A stretch of DNA of 64,000 nt, from the NCBI GenBank assembly GCA_037039685.1, contig JAWNGF010000001.1:7130001-7194000 (forward strand), written 5' to 3'. The DNA comes from Ceratobasidium sp. AG-K (lineage: Eukaryota; Basidiomycota; Agaricomycetes; Cantharellales; Ceratobasidiaceae). Position 1 is the stretch's first letter, and the number at the start of each line of letters is the position of its first letter. A program made the position numbers and the translations under genes. The notes beneath the pieces were generated by a model. It was not told where the DNA came from. It ran no database searches and worked only from the letters and a program-made list of their open reading frames with translations. Of this stretch, positions 21,968 through 37,469 are shown piece by piece.

Positions 21968-22398
21968 TATAAAGGAACAACGGCATTTTCTGCTGATCCC
22001 TCCGGTGAAACACTATCGCATCCAGGAAACCATCACTTTGTACTCTTATTCACCTTTGTCAGGCTTTCGTTCTGTAATCGCATTATCATATCATTATATT
22101 TATCCAATTCTATCGGTCTTAAACCTCCCCCAAGAATTCACAATTCACACAAATAGCATTGCCAAATCACAAACCAACCCACCAAACCAAACAACCAGAG
22201 TCTGTATCGACGACCCCAGCTAAAGAAAGACACTACAAAAAGAAAGAAACATAGACAAAATGAACGGCAAGATTGGGAGAGGAGAGGCATGCATATCGAT
22301 CATAGAGTAGTAGAAGCACACTTGAGTTGAAACAAGGTATTGTATGTACGGGGTGTTGCATATACCAAACGAAAAAGGAGGAAAAGACGGATCTATCC
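21968..22398. other. Intergenic between convergent genes
   Basis: 3' regions of the orphan at 21426 and the SRPK gene. AT-rich stretches only. Confidence 0.5.
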
Positions 22399-25880
<3,482 letters not shown>

Positions 25881-27322
25881 TGCTGGAGAGACTGAGAACT
25901 GAGGCAGGAAGGCAGAGGGCGATAAGGGTGGAGCAAGGTGGAGGTGACGTCCGAAGACGGCAAATTAGGCGTTGTTCGGGTATGCTTCTAACGGAAATAA
26001 TTCACGCGTCAATTGTCCGGAGGTTGGTTGTCGATGCGGATGAAAGCAGAGGCTCTGTAGAGCAGGTAGAGGTCGTTGGAGGTGGTCGTCGCCGTCTCTA
26101 GTGGACACACCAATGTCAATCCCTCAATTTGATTCTGTCCTATATCCGATTATGAACCGCATTCCTGAATTCACGAGCCAAACTCAATTCGAATCGAACG
26201 TGCTTAACGCGCCTAAATTATCAGACACGTTGTAAATAATCCCCGCCCCCACCGGGTGCATCGGTCCGATCGATCCCGCTGGGGATTCCGCACGTATCCT
26301 ATTACTTCTTCAAAGTCAGACGCCGATTTCACCGCACTTGACGCTCCCCCGTGAGTTCCCCACACATAGACTTCTAATATGGCTATACATATAAGCCACG
26401 GCAGATCTAAGTTCAAACCTATCCGGACGCTGCGCTGCTAGGTAATCAGATCTTCCTAGCTCGCGTGCACTGCACCCTTGGGCCTCACGTTCATTTTACT
26501 TCACTCGGTGGGGATTGACGTCAAGGGGAATTCCCGCTGTACCCATTACTCGTTTTGCAGTGCGACGAAGCCTGAGCAAACCCATAGTGGCATTAGAGTA
26601 TTGGGGTACACACCCACATGGCATCAGTCCCGATCTGCACCAATCTGCAGTCTCGGGTACGAGGTGCAAATTGTATGACCTATATGACATAATAGGTGCT
26701 CATGCACACGACATTGAACATTGGACCCTGTTCAAACTGGTCCAAGTGCGGGATATGTTTTGACACCTGCCGCTGATTGGACGGAACTCTCACAGGCATG
26801 GGCGCTATTTTAGACATTCGACCAGCTTCAGACACACGTTGAGTATATGCGCTGGTATACGGCGTTGGCGTCACGCGCCTAGGCACTTCCGACTTTCTTT
26901 TGTCTTGTCATTCCTTTTTCTTCCACACATGTCGGATTTAAGCCAGTCTGAGCCGTTGTGCTGTCATCGTATCTCAGATCACAAATATATGGAAAATCGG
27001 TTGTGTACTGTCGAGGCCAACATGAGGGAATGTACCGCCCGCCTTCCTGGCAGCCAATCGAACCAGCTCCCACACTCTTGGACTCTGCTTACCTGATGGA
27101 TTCCATGGTGTCTCGAGCTGGTACCGTGGTTGAACACACCAGTCAGTCTACTACATGACCTGTAACAATTTCCTGTCGCGTCCAACATCACAACAACTTT
27201 TGTCTGCCCAGTTTGTCTCGTCCAAGATACGCGACACAGCCAATGCATCCTTCCCATCTTAAAATGACGCTCGGCCTACTCTTCTCGTCAGTAACTTGGA
27301 TCTACACTCCGAATCGGCTCAC
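25881..27322. other. Intergenic, nothing recognised
   Basis: About 1.4 kb between divergent genes. All frames are short and none carries a recognisable motif; no repeats or RNA genes seen. Confidence 0.5.
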
Positions 27323-30291
27323 ATGCGGTCTCGAATAGTCGCACCCTCTTCCTTTTCCAACAATCAAGCACCAACGCAGGCGTTTGGTGCACTATCTATC
27401 AACCCTAATGTTTGCTCTGGAGCGAGCTCTTCACCTACAACCCCAGGAAGTTACGAGCTCTCGTCGCGCGCTGGTCCCGCGACAAGCAACAACACCCACT
27501 CGCTTCCCTCACAAACCTCCTCGCGACTGGGCCTTCGTAAACGCCTGTCGGGAACGTTTGAGGCTCCTCGCAAGCTAGTAGAACGAATCCCCGACCTTCC
27601 GGACTTTTTGGCCACAATGTCCGGCCTAACTCTCATTAGAGATGCGGTGGATAGCGTGCGTACCATGCAGGTGAGTGTACCCTCTGTTACTATACCCGGT
27701 GCCTAAACTATGGGGAATGGATAGGATACGACCACCCTCAGCCAGCAGCTGGCCGAATTCGGATCCAGGCTGAAACTACTACTTGACCGGGTTAATTCCA
27801 CTGACAGGCCAAAGGATTCACGATACATGACTCCTGCATTCGTTGCCTTTAAACAGTGTGTAGCTAGCTATTAGCCTCCAACATGGAGCTAACGCGCAAC
27901 TAGGCATATCGAGGCCATGTATGGCCAAGTGCAGCGCGAAGTTCAGTTACAACCGAGCAGAATATCCAGATTGGACGACGCATCAAGATTGATAGAATTG
28001 ATCGACGATTATCGGAACAAGCTGGCTGAATTGGTTGAAAACGCCATGGTCAGTGTATCCCACATACCCCATCCTAGCCGATCGCTGAATCAGACTTCAG
28101 GTCGATGCTTGTATCCAACAGGAGTTTGATAGTACCATTCCGACAGTAAGCACGTCGCTTACTACATACCTATGACCGCTCACGTTCCTGCAGTTGAGAC
28201 TGATCAGCAGAGAAAGCGGCCTTGTCCTTCAACATGTCATTTCTACCACTCGGTACGACGGCAGCCCCATTGACGACTCGCCCCTCCAAGACCATCTATG
28301 CCTAACCATCCACCGAGGAACATTCAACAACAATCCGGTCGAGGTCAAGTCATTTTATGGCGGGTCGGAAGAGTACCTCATCAGGGTGCGTGCTCCATTC
28401 CTTTCAGCTACGAGTGGGCTGACAGCAGACACAGACTGCAAGAGAACTCGTAGAGAACCACCAGGCATTCGGAATGTAAGCCTACTCCATCACATGCTCC
28501 GCTCGAATATGAACTTAACCCGCTGTAGGACTTCAAATGTTCAAGAATTATATGGCGGTGTTGTTGAGAGGCAGCCAGATGGCCAACTACACGCCTATCT
28601 CGTTTTTTCTCCATGTAGGTTGTCTCCTTTTATATCGCCTGCAGGCACTCATGTGAGCAGTGGAGGGCCAGTCGTGGATGAGCGCCGTCAAATCCCAGAG
28701 GTCGGTCGAGCTACTGTGTCGAGTTGTAAGTCCACCCACCCGCCTCGCGGATCAAACACATGCTGATCACCGCGCCCCGTACAGGCGGAAGAAAAACGAC
28801 GTAAGTAGTAATTCATCTATATAGTGAACAAAGATGAGATGAATGCCGGTCCGTAGAAGGCGTTTCAACATCTTAAATTGCACAAGCAGATCAACGTAAG
28901 TTTAATTACTCCCAATGATCAATTGGGGGCGCGATACTGAAACGGCGGGGTTGAATTTTTATGATAGTGGGAGAGCATTCGAGTCCGACCCGACGGCACA
29001 GTGCTCATTGTCCCTACTACCGAAGGCGATAACTTCATGATCGTGCGTTTCCCCCCTTAGTTGTACCTTCGCCTACTCACATCTGTGAATCTGTGATCAG
29101 GATGAAACCATCTTCGATCCTTTTAATCTCGACGACAACATCGATTTCGATTGGCCGCTGAGGGAACTTTGCCAACTCTTGCACGAGGCAACCAAGCAGG
29201 GTGTGCTACTAAATGCGACAGCCGAACTTAAAGCGCACGACGGGCCGTGGACCAAGATTAACGTATGGAAAATTGCTCGGAAAATTGGACTCCGCCCGCC
29301 GGAGGAAAAGAAAATGTTTGCCCAGTATCCCCCTGACGCATGGATGGTTGACCCGGGTTGGATTATGCATTGGTCTGGGTCCGATGCTCCCGAGTTTGTG
29401 AGCGTTATGCCAAAGCAGGGCCTGAGCAAATATGAGCGCCGTCATTTCACGTCGTGCAAACTTACGATGGCGGTTGGCAACCAACACGGCCAACTCGTGG
29501 ACTATATGGAACCAGGGGTAGAAAACTGGTTCACACCTACCGACGACGGGCAATGGGAATGGTGGGTGGCGTTTTCAGACAACCAGATCAATGAAATCTA
29601 ACCAGGTGTCTTTGCCCGAATTGGCAGTGTAGCGCTCGAACCCTGGCAGGACGTCGATATGGTTTTGCTCATGTACGAGTCGATGCGCATCGAAATGATT
29701 GAGTGGAAGTCGTCGAAACGTATACTTGAATTTGCAGCCGATAGGAAAAAGTTGCGTCTCGACAACCTAGCAATCAGTACGTGATCTTGCCCGTAGCATT
29801 GTATGCGCGTACCTGACCACCGCCTTGCCTACAGCCGTTCGAACCGAATCATACATGAAAATCCAGAAATGTGATGTACCCGAGTTAGGCACGCGGCCGC
29901 TCTACTTTTACCGTAAACGTAACGATGCGGTCTCAGCTCGCGAATATTGGGGATTCTATACCTTTAACAAGGATCCGCAGGGGCCGACGGGACTCGAAGT
30001 TCGGTGTAGCGGGCCGAACGGTTGGGGACGCATCGTATCCGAGTCGCTGCCTCCGGACCCAGCTAACTTCTTCCAAGAAGAATATGGGATACAGTTGTGA
30101 GTAGTGTTTGTCCGCGCCTGTCCAAGTGCTAACTGTGGCACAGTGAGGTCTTCTACGTGAATATGCACTCGGACTGGGACGCCCTGATCGAAGCCGAGCT
30201 GGCCGGTGGGCGACTGAACTATTGCGGTGAACCCACATTCAACGCATCTGACATTGAATGGGACGACGACGAACCCGTGAACCAAGACTGA
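27323..30291 (+). CDS. Helical-bundle plus pseudokinase-like protein, unnamed family
   Basis: Start at MRSRIVAPSS (27323). An N-terminal low-complexity leader is followed by amphipathic helices (LTLIRDAVDSVRTMQ, LSQQLAEFGSRLKLLLDRV, HIEAMYGQVQREV, LIELIDDYRNKLAELVENAM). These resemble the four-helix bundles at the front of fungal NLR-type and MLKL-like proteins. A kinase-N-lobe-like block follows (HRGTFNNNPVEVKSFYGG, TARELVENHQAF, NVQELYGGVVERQPDGQLHA, YLVFSP), then INWESIRVRPDGTVLIVPT, reminiscent of a catalytic-loop region without HRD or DFG. The C-terminal 300 residues (WPLRELCQLLHEATKQGVLL, REYWGFYTFNKDPQGPTGLE) are unfamiliar. A TAA at 29599 lies inside an intron (donor near 29560, branch CTAAC, acceptor near 29624). 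Near 28792 the exons do not phase unless one base is missing from an A5 run. Function is inferred only: possibly allorecognition or cell-death signalling. Confidence 0.6.
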
Positions 30292-32528
30292 AACAGCCAT
30301 CTAGTTTTCGACGCTTTTGTGCAAATCACTTTGATTTTTCTAGTTAGCGCTATCCCCCACATATAATAACCTAATCTATACCAGTTTGTATTCGTTGCAC
30401 AATGTATCGCATACGTAGCACATAATTCAGTCTTCTCTCACTCGCTGTCACCGGTCTCGTCACTGCCGACTCATCGGCACCGCCACTTCTTGACTGTCGA
30501 GCGAAATGCGCGCAGCCCCGGCAACTTGACCAACCACCGAGTAAACGCTGTCGCCCGAGGCGCATTCGAAGCATGCGTGCATTAACTTCAGCAAACAAAC
30601 TAACTGTCGCTAGTTGTCGAGGCAGGGACGCTACGTTGAACAAACCTAGGTGTCGTGCAAAAAAGGCAATTATTGGGATCGATCTGACCGGGCGCAAACC
30701 TTCCTTACGGACTGTGAGAAAATATACTAAACTACATATTGCCTTGAAACAGAAGCCCCAAAAGATCAAAACGTAGCAATATTTACTCACTCGTCATGGC
30801 TGCACAAGTGACCGCATAGGGCAATCGCGAGGGATTTACATGTCTTGAGCGGCACCGAGCGCGGCCGGCGGTTTCTCTTCGCCTCTTGAGCAGGTGGTGA
30901 CGTTGGACCCGGTACAAGGCCGAGGCCGGTGACATGTGCGCAAAAGGCCGGCGACCGTTCCAGAACGTGGCACAACTAATAACCCTCCGGATGTCGGCGC
31001 GCCAGGGAAAGAACCGGCGCTGGGACATCATTGGCTGTGGAGCTGATGCGCTCTCAAGCACAGGGTTATGGACGGGCCTGAAACTTTTGCCCTGCTCTCG
31101 ACCCGCTGAGCGACCACTGAATCTAGGCGTGATCTGGCGATGCGTATCTGACAGATCAAACGTGATCTATCTCGTCGTTTGATATACACATTTCGATTTC
31201 GTTCATTGTCTCCACCGGGCTCGGCCCCGAATTGTTAATTCACGTTTGCAGCCGCCGAAACCTGTCTCGTCACTGGTACAGGAGGCGCCAAGCTGAGTTC
31301 CAACGCGTTAACGAATGACAACCGGCGATTTAAATAACCAATATTAAACAAACGAGAAACTTGTATTGGCAGGTGGCAATGTACACTCGTGGTTTATTTT
31401 CGCAAACGAATGAGCAAGCGAAGTGATGAGCCGCAGGCCGGCGGGCGCTTACCTGGTGCCGACGAGCGCGGACGGTCTTGTGTCTACGACCGAGGCTTGT
31501 GGGAGATCCGAGGAGCGCATTAGGATTTTCCGCTCATTATTGAGGGCACTAGTAGGCTCCGGCCAAGCGTCGCGTACCGTAGCACGGGGACAACGACGAT
31601 GACAAACATAGATGCCTACGGCAAACGAGTGCTATGATTGTCGAACCGGCTTGGCTGACATGAACACATGGGATTGTGCCACGGCCACTGGGATTGGTAG
31701 ACTCGACCCGATAGTCAAGCGAGGCAGGTGCGGGGAGGGAAGAGGTACGGTACGCGCCCATCGACAAGGCACTCACCGTTCCATCAGATGTAACCCAGTT
31801 CCCTTACCAGGATGATTTGTAGGGAAATTGAGAAGAATGCAGATTGGTTGTCCGATGCGCTGGCAATTGAGGGTCGATGGACATATTGGTGACTAATCAA
31901 GTGGACACATACGACCAGACGAGACACGGGCGACGTACCGGAACGTATGACCCGAGACGAGACGAGTGTATGCGAGCGGGGCGAGGCGGAGCATAGGCAA
32001 AGAGTGGGTGTGGCCGATGGATGCTGGCGACGGTTGGAACAGGGGCGGGTAGGGCCTGGATGAGGGCTGAGGACCAACACTGACAGAGAACCAAAAGGGC
32101 TAGGCGGGGGAACGAGGCCTCGCGTAATCGGTGTGGTGCGACATGAGCTCCTGTTGGAGCGGGGTGACCCGTCTTTGGAGGCAAGTACAACACGTGCATG
32201 CAGATCACTGAGCTGCTTTCGCCGAGTAGAACTCTTGTCGTTGGAGAGAGGGGACCGCATACAGCGGCTGGCCGATGTGTGCATACAATCAAAGGGAGAC
32301 GACAAAAGCGGTGTTTGGCGATGCTATGTCCCTGTGGCTTCCACGCTTCCAGATCTGGGGAGATCCAGCATTCGGCCGCCGGGACCCCACATACTGAGGG
32401 AGCCGTAGGGGTGGCAGGGGGACGTGTGGTGTTTGGTGTGGCATATTACCCGGCAGGCGCAGAATCGTCCTCCCCGACTCGGTCTAAAGTAACATTATTC
32501 ACTTCATTTTCTAGACACCACTTCAGTC
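30292..32528. other. Gene-poor region, nothing recognised
   Basis: About 2.2 kb. Open frames on both strands are short or compositionally random and do not chain through introns. No transposon motifs, terminal repeats or RNA genes were seen. Confidence 0.45.
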
Positions 32529-33443
32529 ATGGCTGCTGTTCTCCCCGTTGCCCCCGTCGTGCCCTCTCAGCCATACTCGTCTGCCCCCCGCCGCATGCCC
32601 CGCCGCCTGACGATCTCCATCATGAACGATCCTCCCAACTTTTCCTCTCTTGCGCCGCTCGCCTCGTCCTCTTCCAGTTCTGATGAGGAGGGTTCCATGC
32701 CTCCCCCAGGGCTGGGAGGACGGCGCTTGAGCGTGACCCGGACCAACCCGCAGGTGAGTCACCGCCACACCCCCAACCGCGCTTGTCCGGTTCAACTCTA
32801 CCACGTCGATGCTCATCATGTCCCAGCCCAAGGTTAATCCGTATGCTGCTGGAGGTGCATTGAGCGAACTACCCGAGGTGTCGGAACCCACTGTCTCGAC
32901 GTCTCCTTCGCGGCCCCGACTGCTTCCGTCCTCGACCAACTTCTTTGTGCAAACCCCAGCACGCCCGGCGTCTACCCCCAAGAAGGTCAATCCATATGCG
33001 GCCGGTGGATCCCTGAGCGAGAGCGCGCCGGCCCAGCAAAACCCGCGCCGGTGCAATCAAAACCCATGTCCAAACCGATTAACCTTCGTGTCTTTACCGC
33101 CCGCCAAATCCAGGACATGGCCCAGGCAGCACAAGCAGCACACAACAATCAGGTGCAGGCGCGCATGGTGGCCGAGTCGATCCTCAACCGCGTCCGCAGG
33201 CGCTCGCAGCGAAGACGCTTCCCCCGCTTTGGCGGTGTGATTGGATTTGGCCAGCCTGCGCACTCTCCCCTCCGAAAACTCGCGTTTGACGAGAGCGACG
33301 TCAGCGATGACAGTGGCAGCTCAGACGGCGGATCAGCCTTTGGTGACTGGTCCAGCGAGGACGGAAGCGATTCCGAGTCCCTCGAGGAGTGGGAGCGCCA
33401 ACTCAGTGACGTCTCTTGGTTCGTCGACAACGGCTTCGATTAA
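32529..33443 (+). CDS. Orphan disordered protein with repeated VNPYAAGG motif
   Basis: Exon 1 (32529-32753) begins MAAVLPVAPVVPSQPY and is Ser/Pro-rich; it splices to 32827 in frame. The motif PKVNPYAAGGALSE appears at the start of exon 2 and again about 55 residues later as KKVNPYAAGGSLSE, so this is a conserved short repeat. Near 33028 the frame must change by one base to continue as KPINLRVFTARQIQDMAQAA, then an Arg-rich basic patch, then an acidic tail with LEEWERQLSDVSWFVDNGFD (stop 33441-33443). With the correction the product is about 280 residues, mostly disordered. The basic-then-acidic layout suggests a nuclear or nucleic-acid-associated role, but that is speculative. I do not recognise a family. 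Confidence 0.55.
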
Positions 33444-34626
33444 ACTATTCCACCTATGGCCACCGACAATCTTTATGCCTCCCGACCGCGACGTTGTATC
33501 CCTGATTGAATGACTGGTTGAATTATCTTTCTTGTTTCGTCTAGTTGACTTATGTCTCTTTCGCATATAACCCTGCTCCTTTTTCCTATGAACGAGCCAA
33601 TTTCCTCTCTTTCTTCAATTGTTGTCTGTACGAATACACTCACACGGGCCCTTGCATGTACTCAAAACTGCCACTATATCATTTTTATTCGATATCTGTT
33701 CCTCGGCGTTCCTCCATTTCCTAAACGATTGAGCCGCCCCAGATCTCGAGTCTATTTGCTCACCAGAAGCATGGTCAGGAGGTCCACTATTTCATCAAGA
33801 AGCCCCGTGGGAAGACGGAATCTGGATCATGCCGAGAACCATGTGCCATCAATCGATAGGCACGTGAGGGGCCATCCACCCTATTGATGACCTCAGCGAT
33901 AGACTTGCGGCCTGGCACATGGCCAGAACCATCTCCGACCGTTCGATGGAACAGAGCCACTACTCTATATGGTTCGGCGCACTGTGTCGATGCGTTCATG
34001 GGAACTTCGACTCCATCGCAGATTTCATTATGGTTCTGCGTGGCGTGGAGAGTCAATGATAGCTTGGGGCGAAGTGATCTTCCTTGCTGGCGCCAGGTCC
34101 TGTGTTGATCGCAGCGACCCAAGGTGGAACCCGACGGTGTTCAACACTGCGTGGCCCAGTGGGCGGCCAGTGTGGCTGAAACTAATTAACCGAAGGAGCG
34201 CCGACATCACCTCCCGGGTGCTTCTATTTCGCCGACCCTGCTCGTCGTCTAGACGTCGGTCGCCTGCTTCGTGCGGAACCTGAACGGGACCACTACGGGG
34301 CCTGCATGACATCGGGGGTGCGGACCTATCGAAGCTCTATTGTGGGCCCTGTGCGGAGATAACACCCCGGCTAAGCCACCCCTAACCCTGGCATGACCGG
34401 CCACGCGCTACACGCACCTACCAATGTCGACACTTCAAGTTAGACTCAAAGGAACTGTAAAGCTTATTCCTGACAATCGTCGCAATTCATCACACGAAGT
34501 CCAACATGTTTCCCTCCGTCATCGGATTTGTTCGATGTCATGATTCCTTTATTATCTATTATGTACACGCTCTATAACAAACCAGCGAAAACCAACGACG
34601 ACAAAGCAGCCAAAGCGGGCATCACT
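33444..34626. other. Intergenic, with one weak coding-like fragment
   Basis: Between convergent genes. A plus-strand stretch at about 33880-34060 reads DDLSDRLAAWHMARTIS and YSIWFGALCRCVHGNFDS in one frame, and might be a relic exon. Nothing else is supported. Confidence 0.35.
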
Positions 34627-35661
34627 CTACTTCAAGAGCTTAGCAAAGAATCCCTTTTTCGGTGACTTGGTCGCCTTGGTCGGGGGAGGTGCCAATCTAA
34701 ATAGGCGTGAAATGAGCTCAGCGCTTCCGCAACGCCAACGAAGCAAAACACACCTACGCAGCGGCCTCGCCCTTCTTGTATGTCTTTGACGACTTCGGCA
34801 AAGTGCTTGCCGTGAACCTGTGCAACCGCAAGCTCGTCCTCGGAAGGCTGGCGCGATCCATCACCAGCGGCGATGGTGCCTGCACCGAATGGTCCTCCAC
34901 CGCGGACAGCGTCGTTACCAAAGAGCTGAGGCGCCTTGTAGCCGAGGGGAACGTAGATGATTCCGTGATGCGCAAAGAACGGCATGGTCGTGAGCGTGGT
35001 GGTCTCTTGTCCGCCAGCTTGGGAGCCAGTCGATACGAAGACGGTCGCAAACTTCTTGCTCAGGGCCTGAGTGGCCCAGAGACCGCCAGTCGAGTCAAAG
35101 AATGCGCTGATTTGGGCGGGGGCACGGCCATAGCGAGTGGGGACTGTTGACTTGTCAGTCTCGCATTCCGGTGGGCATACACGTCAACTTACTGCCAAAG
35201 GCGAACCCATCAAAGTTCTTCAAGTCATCGGGAGTAATGGTTGGGATCTCTTCGTTGCGGGGAGGCGCGCCAAGCTTGCCAAGGATCTATACGTGGGATA
35301 AATGTGTGCTCGATAAGCGTGGGAATTGATGGCTTACCTCTGCGTTGAGAGTCTCGGGCCTAGATTAAGAAGGTCGAGGTGCTGTGAGTGGTTGCTCTTT
35401 GGTTGGTTGAGGGGACTCACACTTGGAAGAGGGTGACTTCGACGCCTTCAGATTCGATGCCCTTCTTGACCTCCTGGGCGAGCTTGCTAATGTGTCCGTA
35501 GAGCTGGGAACTGGATCAGTATTATGTGTGAGCTCAGCTGAGATTGTACTCACGGAGTAGAAGATGACGGCTGTGTAACGAGCACGGCCACAGAGAAGCC
35601 AAGTCAGTCTACCAACTCGAACACCAAATTTAGCGATCTACGTACCGATTTTGACGACCAT
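34627..35661 (-). CDS. WrbA/PST2-type NAD(P)H:quinone oxidoreductase (flavodoxin fold)
   Basis: FMN-dependent quinone reductase that makes two-electron reductions and protects against quinone stress; many fungal members are plasma-membrane-associated or secreted without a classical signal. The first exon is tiny (35661-35646, MVVKI). AVIFYS and LYGHISKLAQEVKKGIESEG follow, the flavodoxin start with the FMN phosphate loop. Then come LNAEILGKLGAP, TPTRYGRAPAQISAFFDSTG, FVSTGSQAGGQETTTLTTMP and YVPLGYKAPQLFGNDAVRGG, all hallmarks of the WrbA group. The C-terminal tail TYKKGEAA to SPKKGFFAKLLK (stop 34627-34629) is joined only if one base is removed near the TTT at 34785-34787, because the frame before it runs into a different tail. 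The last intron (about 34695-34758) keeps phase afterwards. Confidence 0.85.
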
Positions 35662-37469
35662 GGTTGGAGAGTTAAAAGCAGGTAAAAAGGCGAGTAGATA
35701 GGTGGGTGTGGAAAGGCGAGTAGAGCAGGCAGATGCTGGTGTCGTCTCAGCCCGTTCACCATCGCCTTTAATACCCTCGCCGCCTTCCAAATGGTGTGCG
35801 ACGATTGCGCCCAAAAAGGAAAGATGACGAATCGAGCGATGACTAAAAAAATTATTTTAGCCGGTGTACGCAAGAAAGCTGACGCGAATGGACAATGGCT
35901 TTGTCAGGAGCTCGGTTGGTAGTAATCTACTGTCATTTTGTTTACCGTTGACGAGGGGTAATCCCGGCTTGCTATCTATGCCGGCCGGTCGAGGGTGGAG
36001 TATATTTAAGCCATGTGGGGGTAGTTAACAGCTTGTTTGGTCAGACCGGCATGCACATGCTGAGCAGTTCTTTTGATTTATTTTTACAGCAATGGAATGC
36101 CTGCTGGACGATTCAGCTGTGTCTCGTCAGACATGCGGGTTCTAACTGCGCTGGGTGATCTACAGACAAAGCATATTACACTTTGACGCATCACGTGCAG
36201 CCGATGCGAGTCTGACTACCGATACACTTCTTCGTGAGCATTCTGACATAAAGAACTGAAAAGGAACCCAAGTATAAATCATATCGCTTTCCCGCCTCAG
36301 CTCAAAATGGAACAAAATCTCCCATGGTCGTAAGCGGATAAGGGGGAATACTGGGGGAACCGTCAAAAGGTGCAACTTGCCCGTGTACGTATCACAGATA
36401 GTATTGTAACCCAATAAACGTTGCAACTACCTGAGGTCCGGATGCATGTTGGCCCAGGCTCGATCGGGTACTCCATGAAAATAGCGATTGGTTGGACTTG
36501 AAACTCGTGTATGCGCGCGCTTGCCTTAACAAGACCCCGGACCCGCACTAAAATCTACATTAGCCAGCCCGTGATGTTGGACGCCTTCGTAGTTCGTGCT
36601 TTTCATATGAACATCCTCCAATCTGTGATGATTGCATGCACCCATTGTTCGCTTTCAGATTGAAGAGCGGGGATGCTGTAACTATTACCTCAGAGAAAGG
36701 AACGAGGCAGATGACTTCCCGATTTGTGCCGTGGTCTAGGCGTGCCAGATTGCGTGGCAGTATCAAACAAGCTCAAGATGTGGGGAAAGAGTAGATATCG
36801 TGTAAAACCCATTGGGCAGGGCTCTGGAGGACAATACGCCATCGAATGGATCAGGGAGCTGCGCATTGCGTGGCGAGTTTTCATTTCATTGCTCGTATGT
36901 ACTTCCGTCAGTGCATGTGGGGTACTGTGGGGATTGAGTATTTAGTGCGACGGCAAACAAGGGAGGATTGAATTCTCAATGGGATGTGCTCAACGCGTGG
37001 CATTTGGGGCGTGTCCAAGTCTTGTCGATGTGCCATTGGACGGAAGGCATTATGAAAGAATTCGTGGAGTAGCTAAATCAGGAGTATCTTATTCGTGAGA
37101 TCGAGAGGTGGTCATGGCCATAGTTGGATAGGGCCATGACACCCTATTCCAGTGGATGAATGCGTAATGGAGACGAGGTAAATGGGGGAAATAGCTAGTA
37201 TAAGATGTTTCGTAAATAAAAGTGACGGAGCAAAGTTAAGAAGTTCCACCAATTTCTCGCATCGTTTGAAGTGGTTTATATTAAAGGAGGTGGCGTTCGC
37301 CACCTGAGGGGATTCACGTGACTGGATAAGCGCTCAAATACCCTTCACCGTAACGAGAACTTTCTCTGATCGGCCACATTCTCGAGTTGATTTTACAAGG
37401 TGCAAGCCACGCGCAGCGCCTACCGTATCATCTCGTGGCTCATATCAATCGAGCTTGCAGTTATTGAAT
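35662..37469. other. Gene-poor region between divergent genes
   Basis: About 1.8 kb with only short unsupported frames. A TATA-like ATATTTAAGCC near 36001 is the only promoter-like sequence noticed. No repeats recognised. Confidence 0.45.

Noticed and set aside
29599..29601. Premature stop in the helical-bundle gene
   Set aside because: It lies in a 65-base intron with donor, branch site and acceptor; frame is restored after splicing.
31784..32305. 173-codon minus-strand frame in the gene-poor region
   Set aside because: Random composition, no family motif, and competing open frames on both strands.
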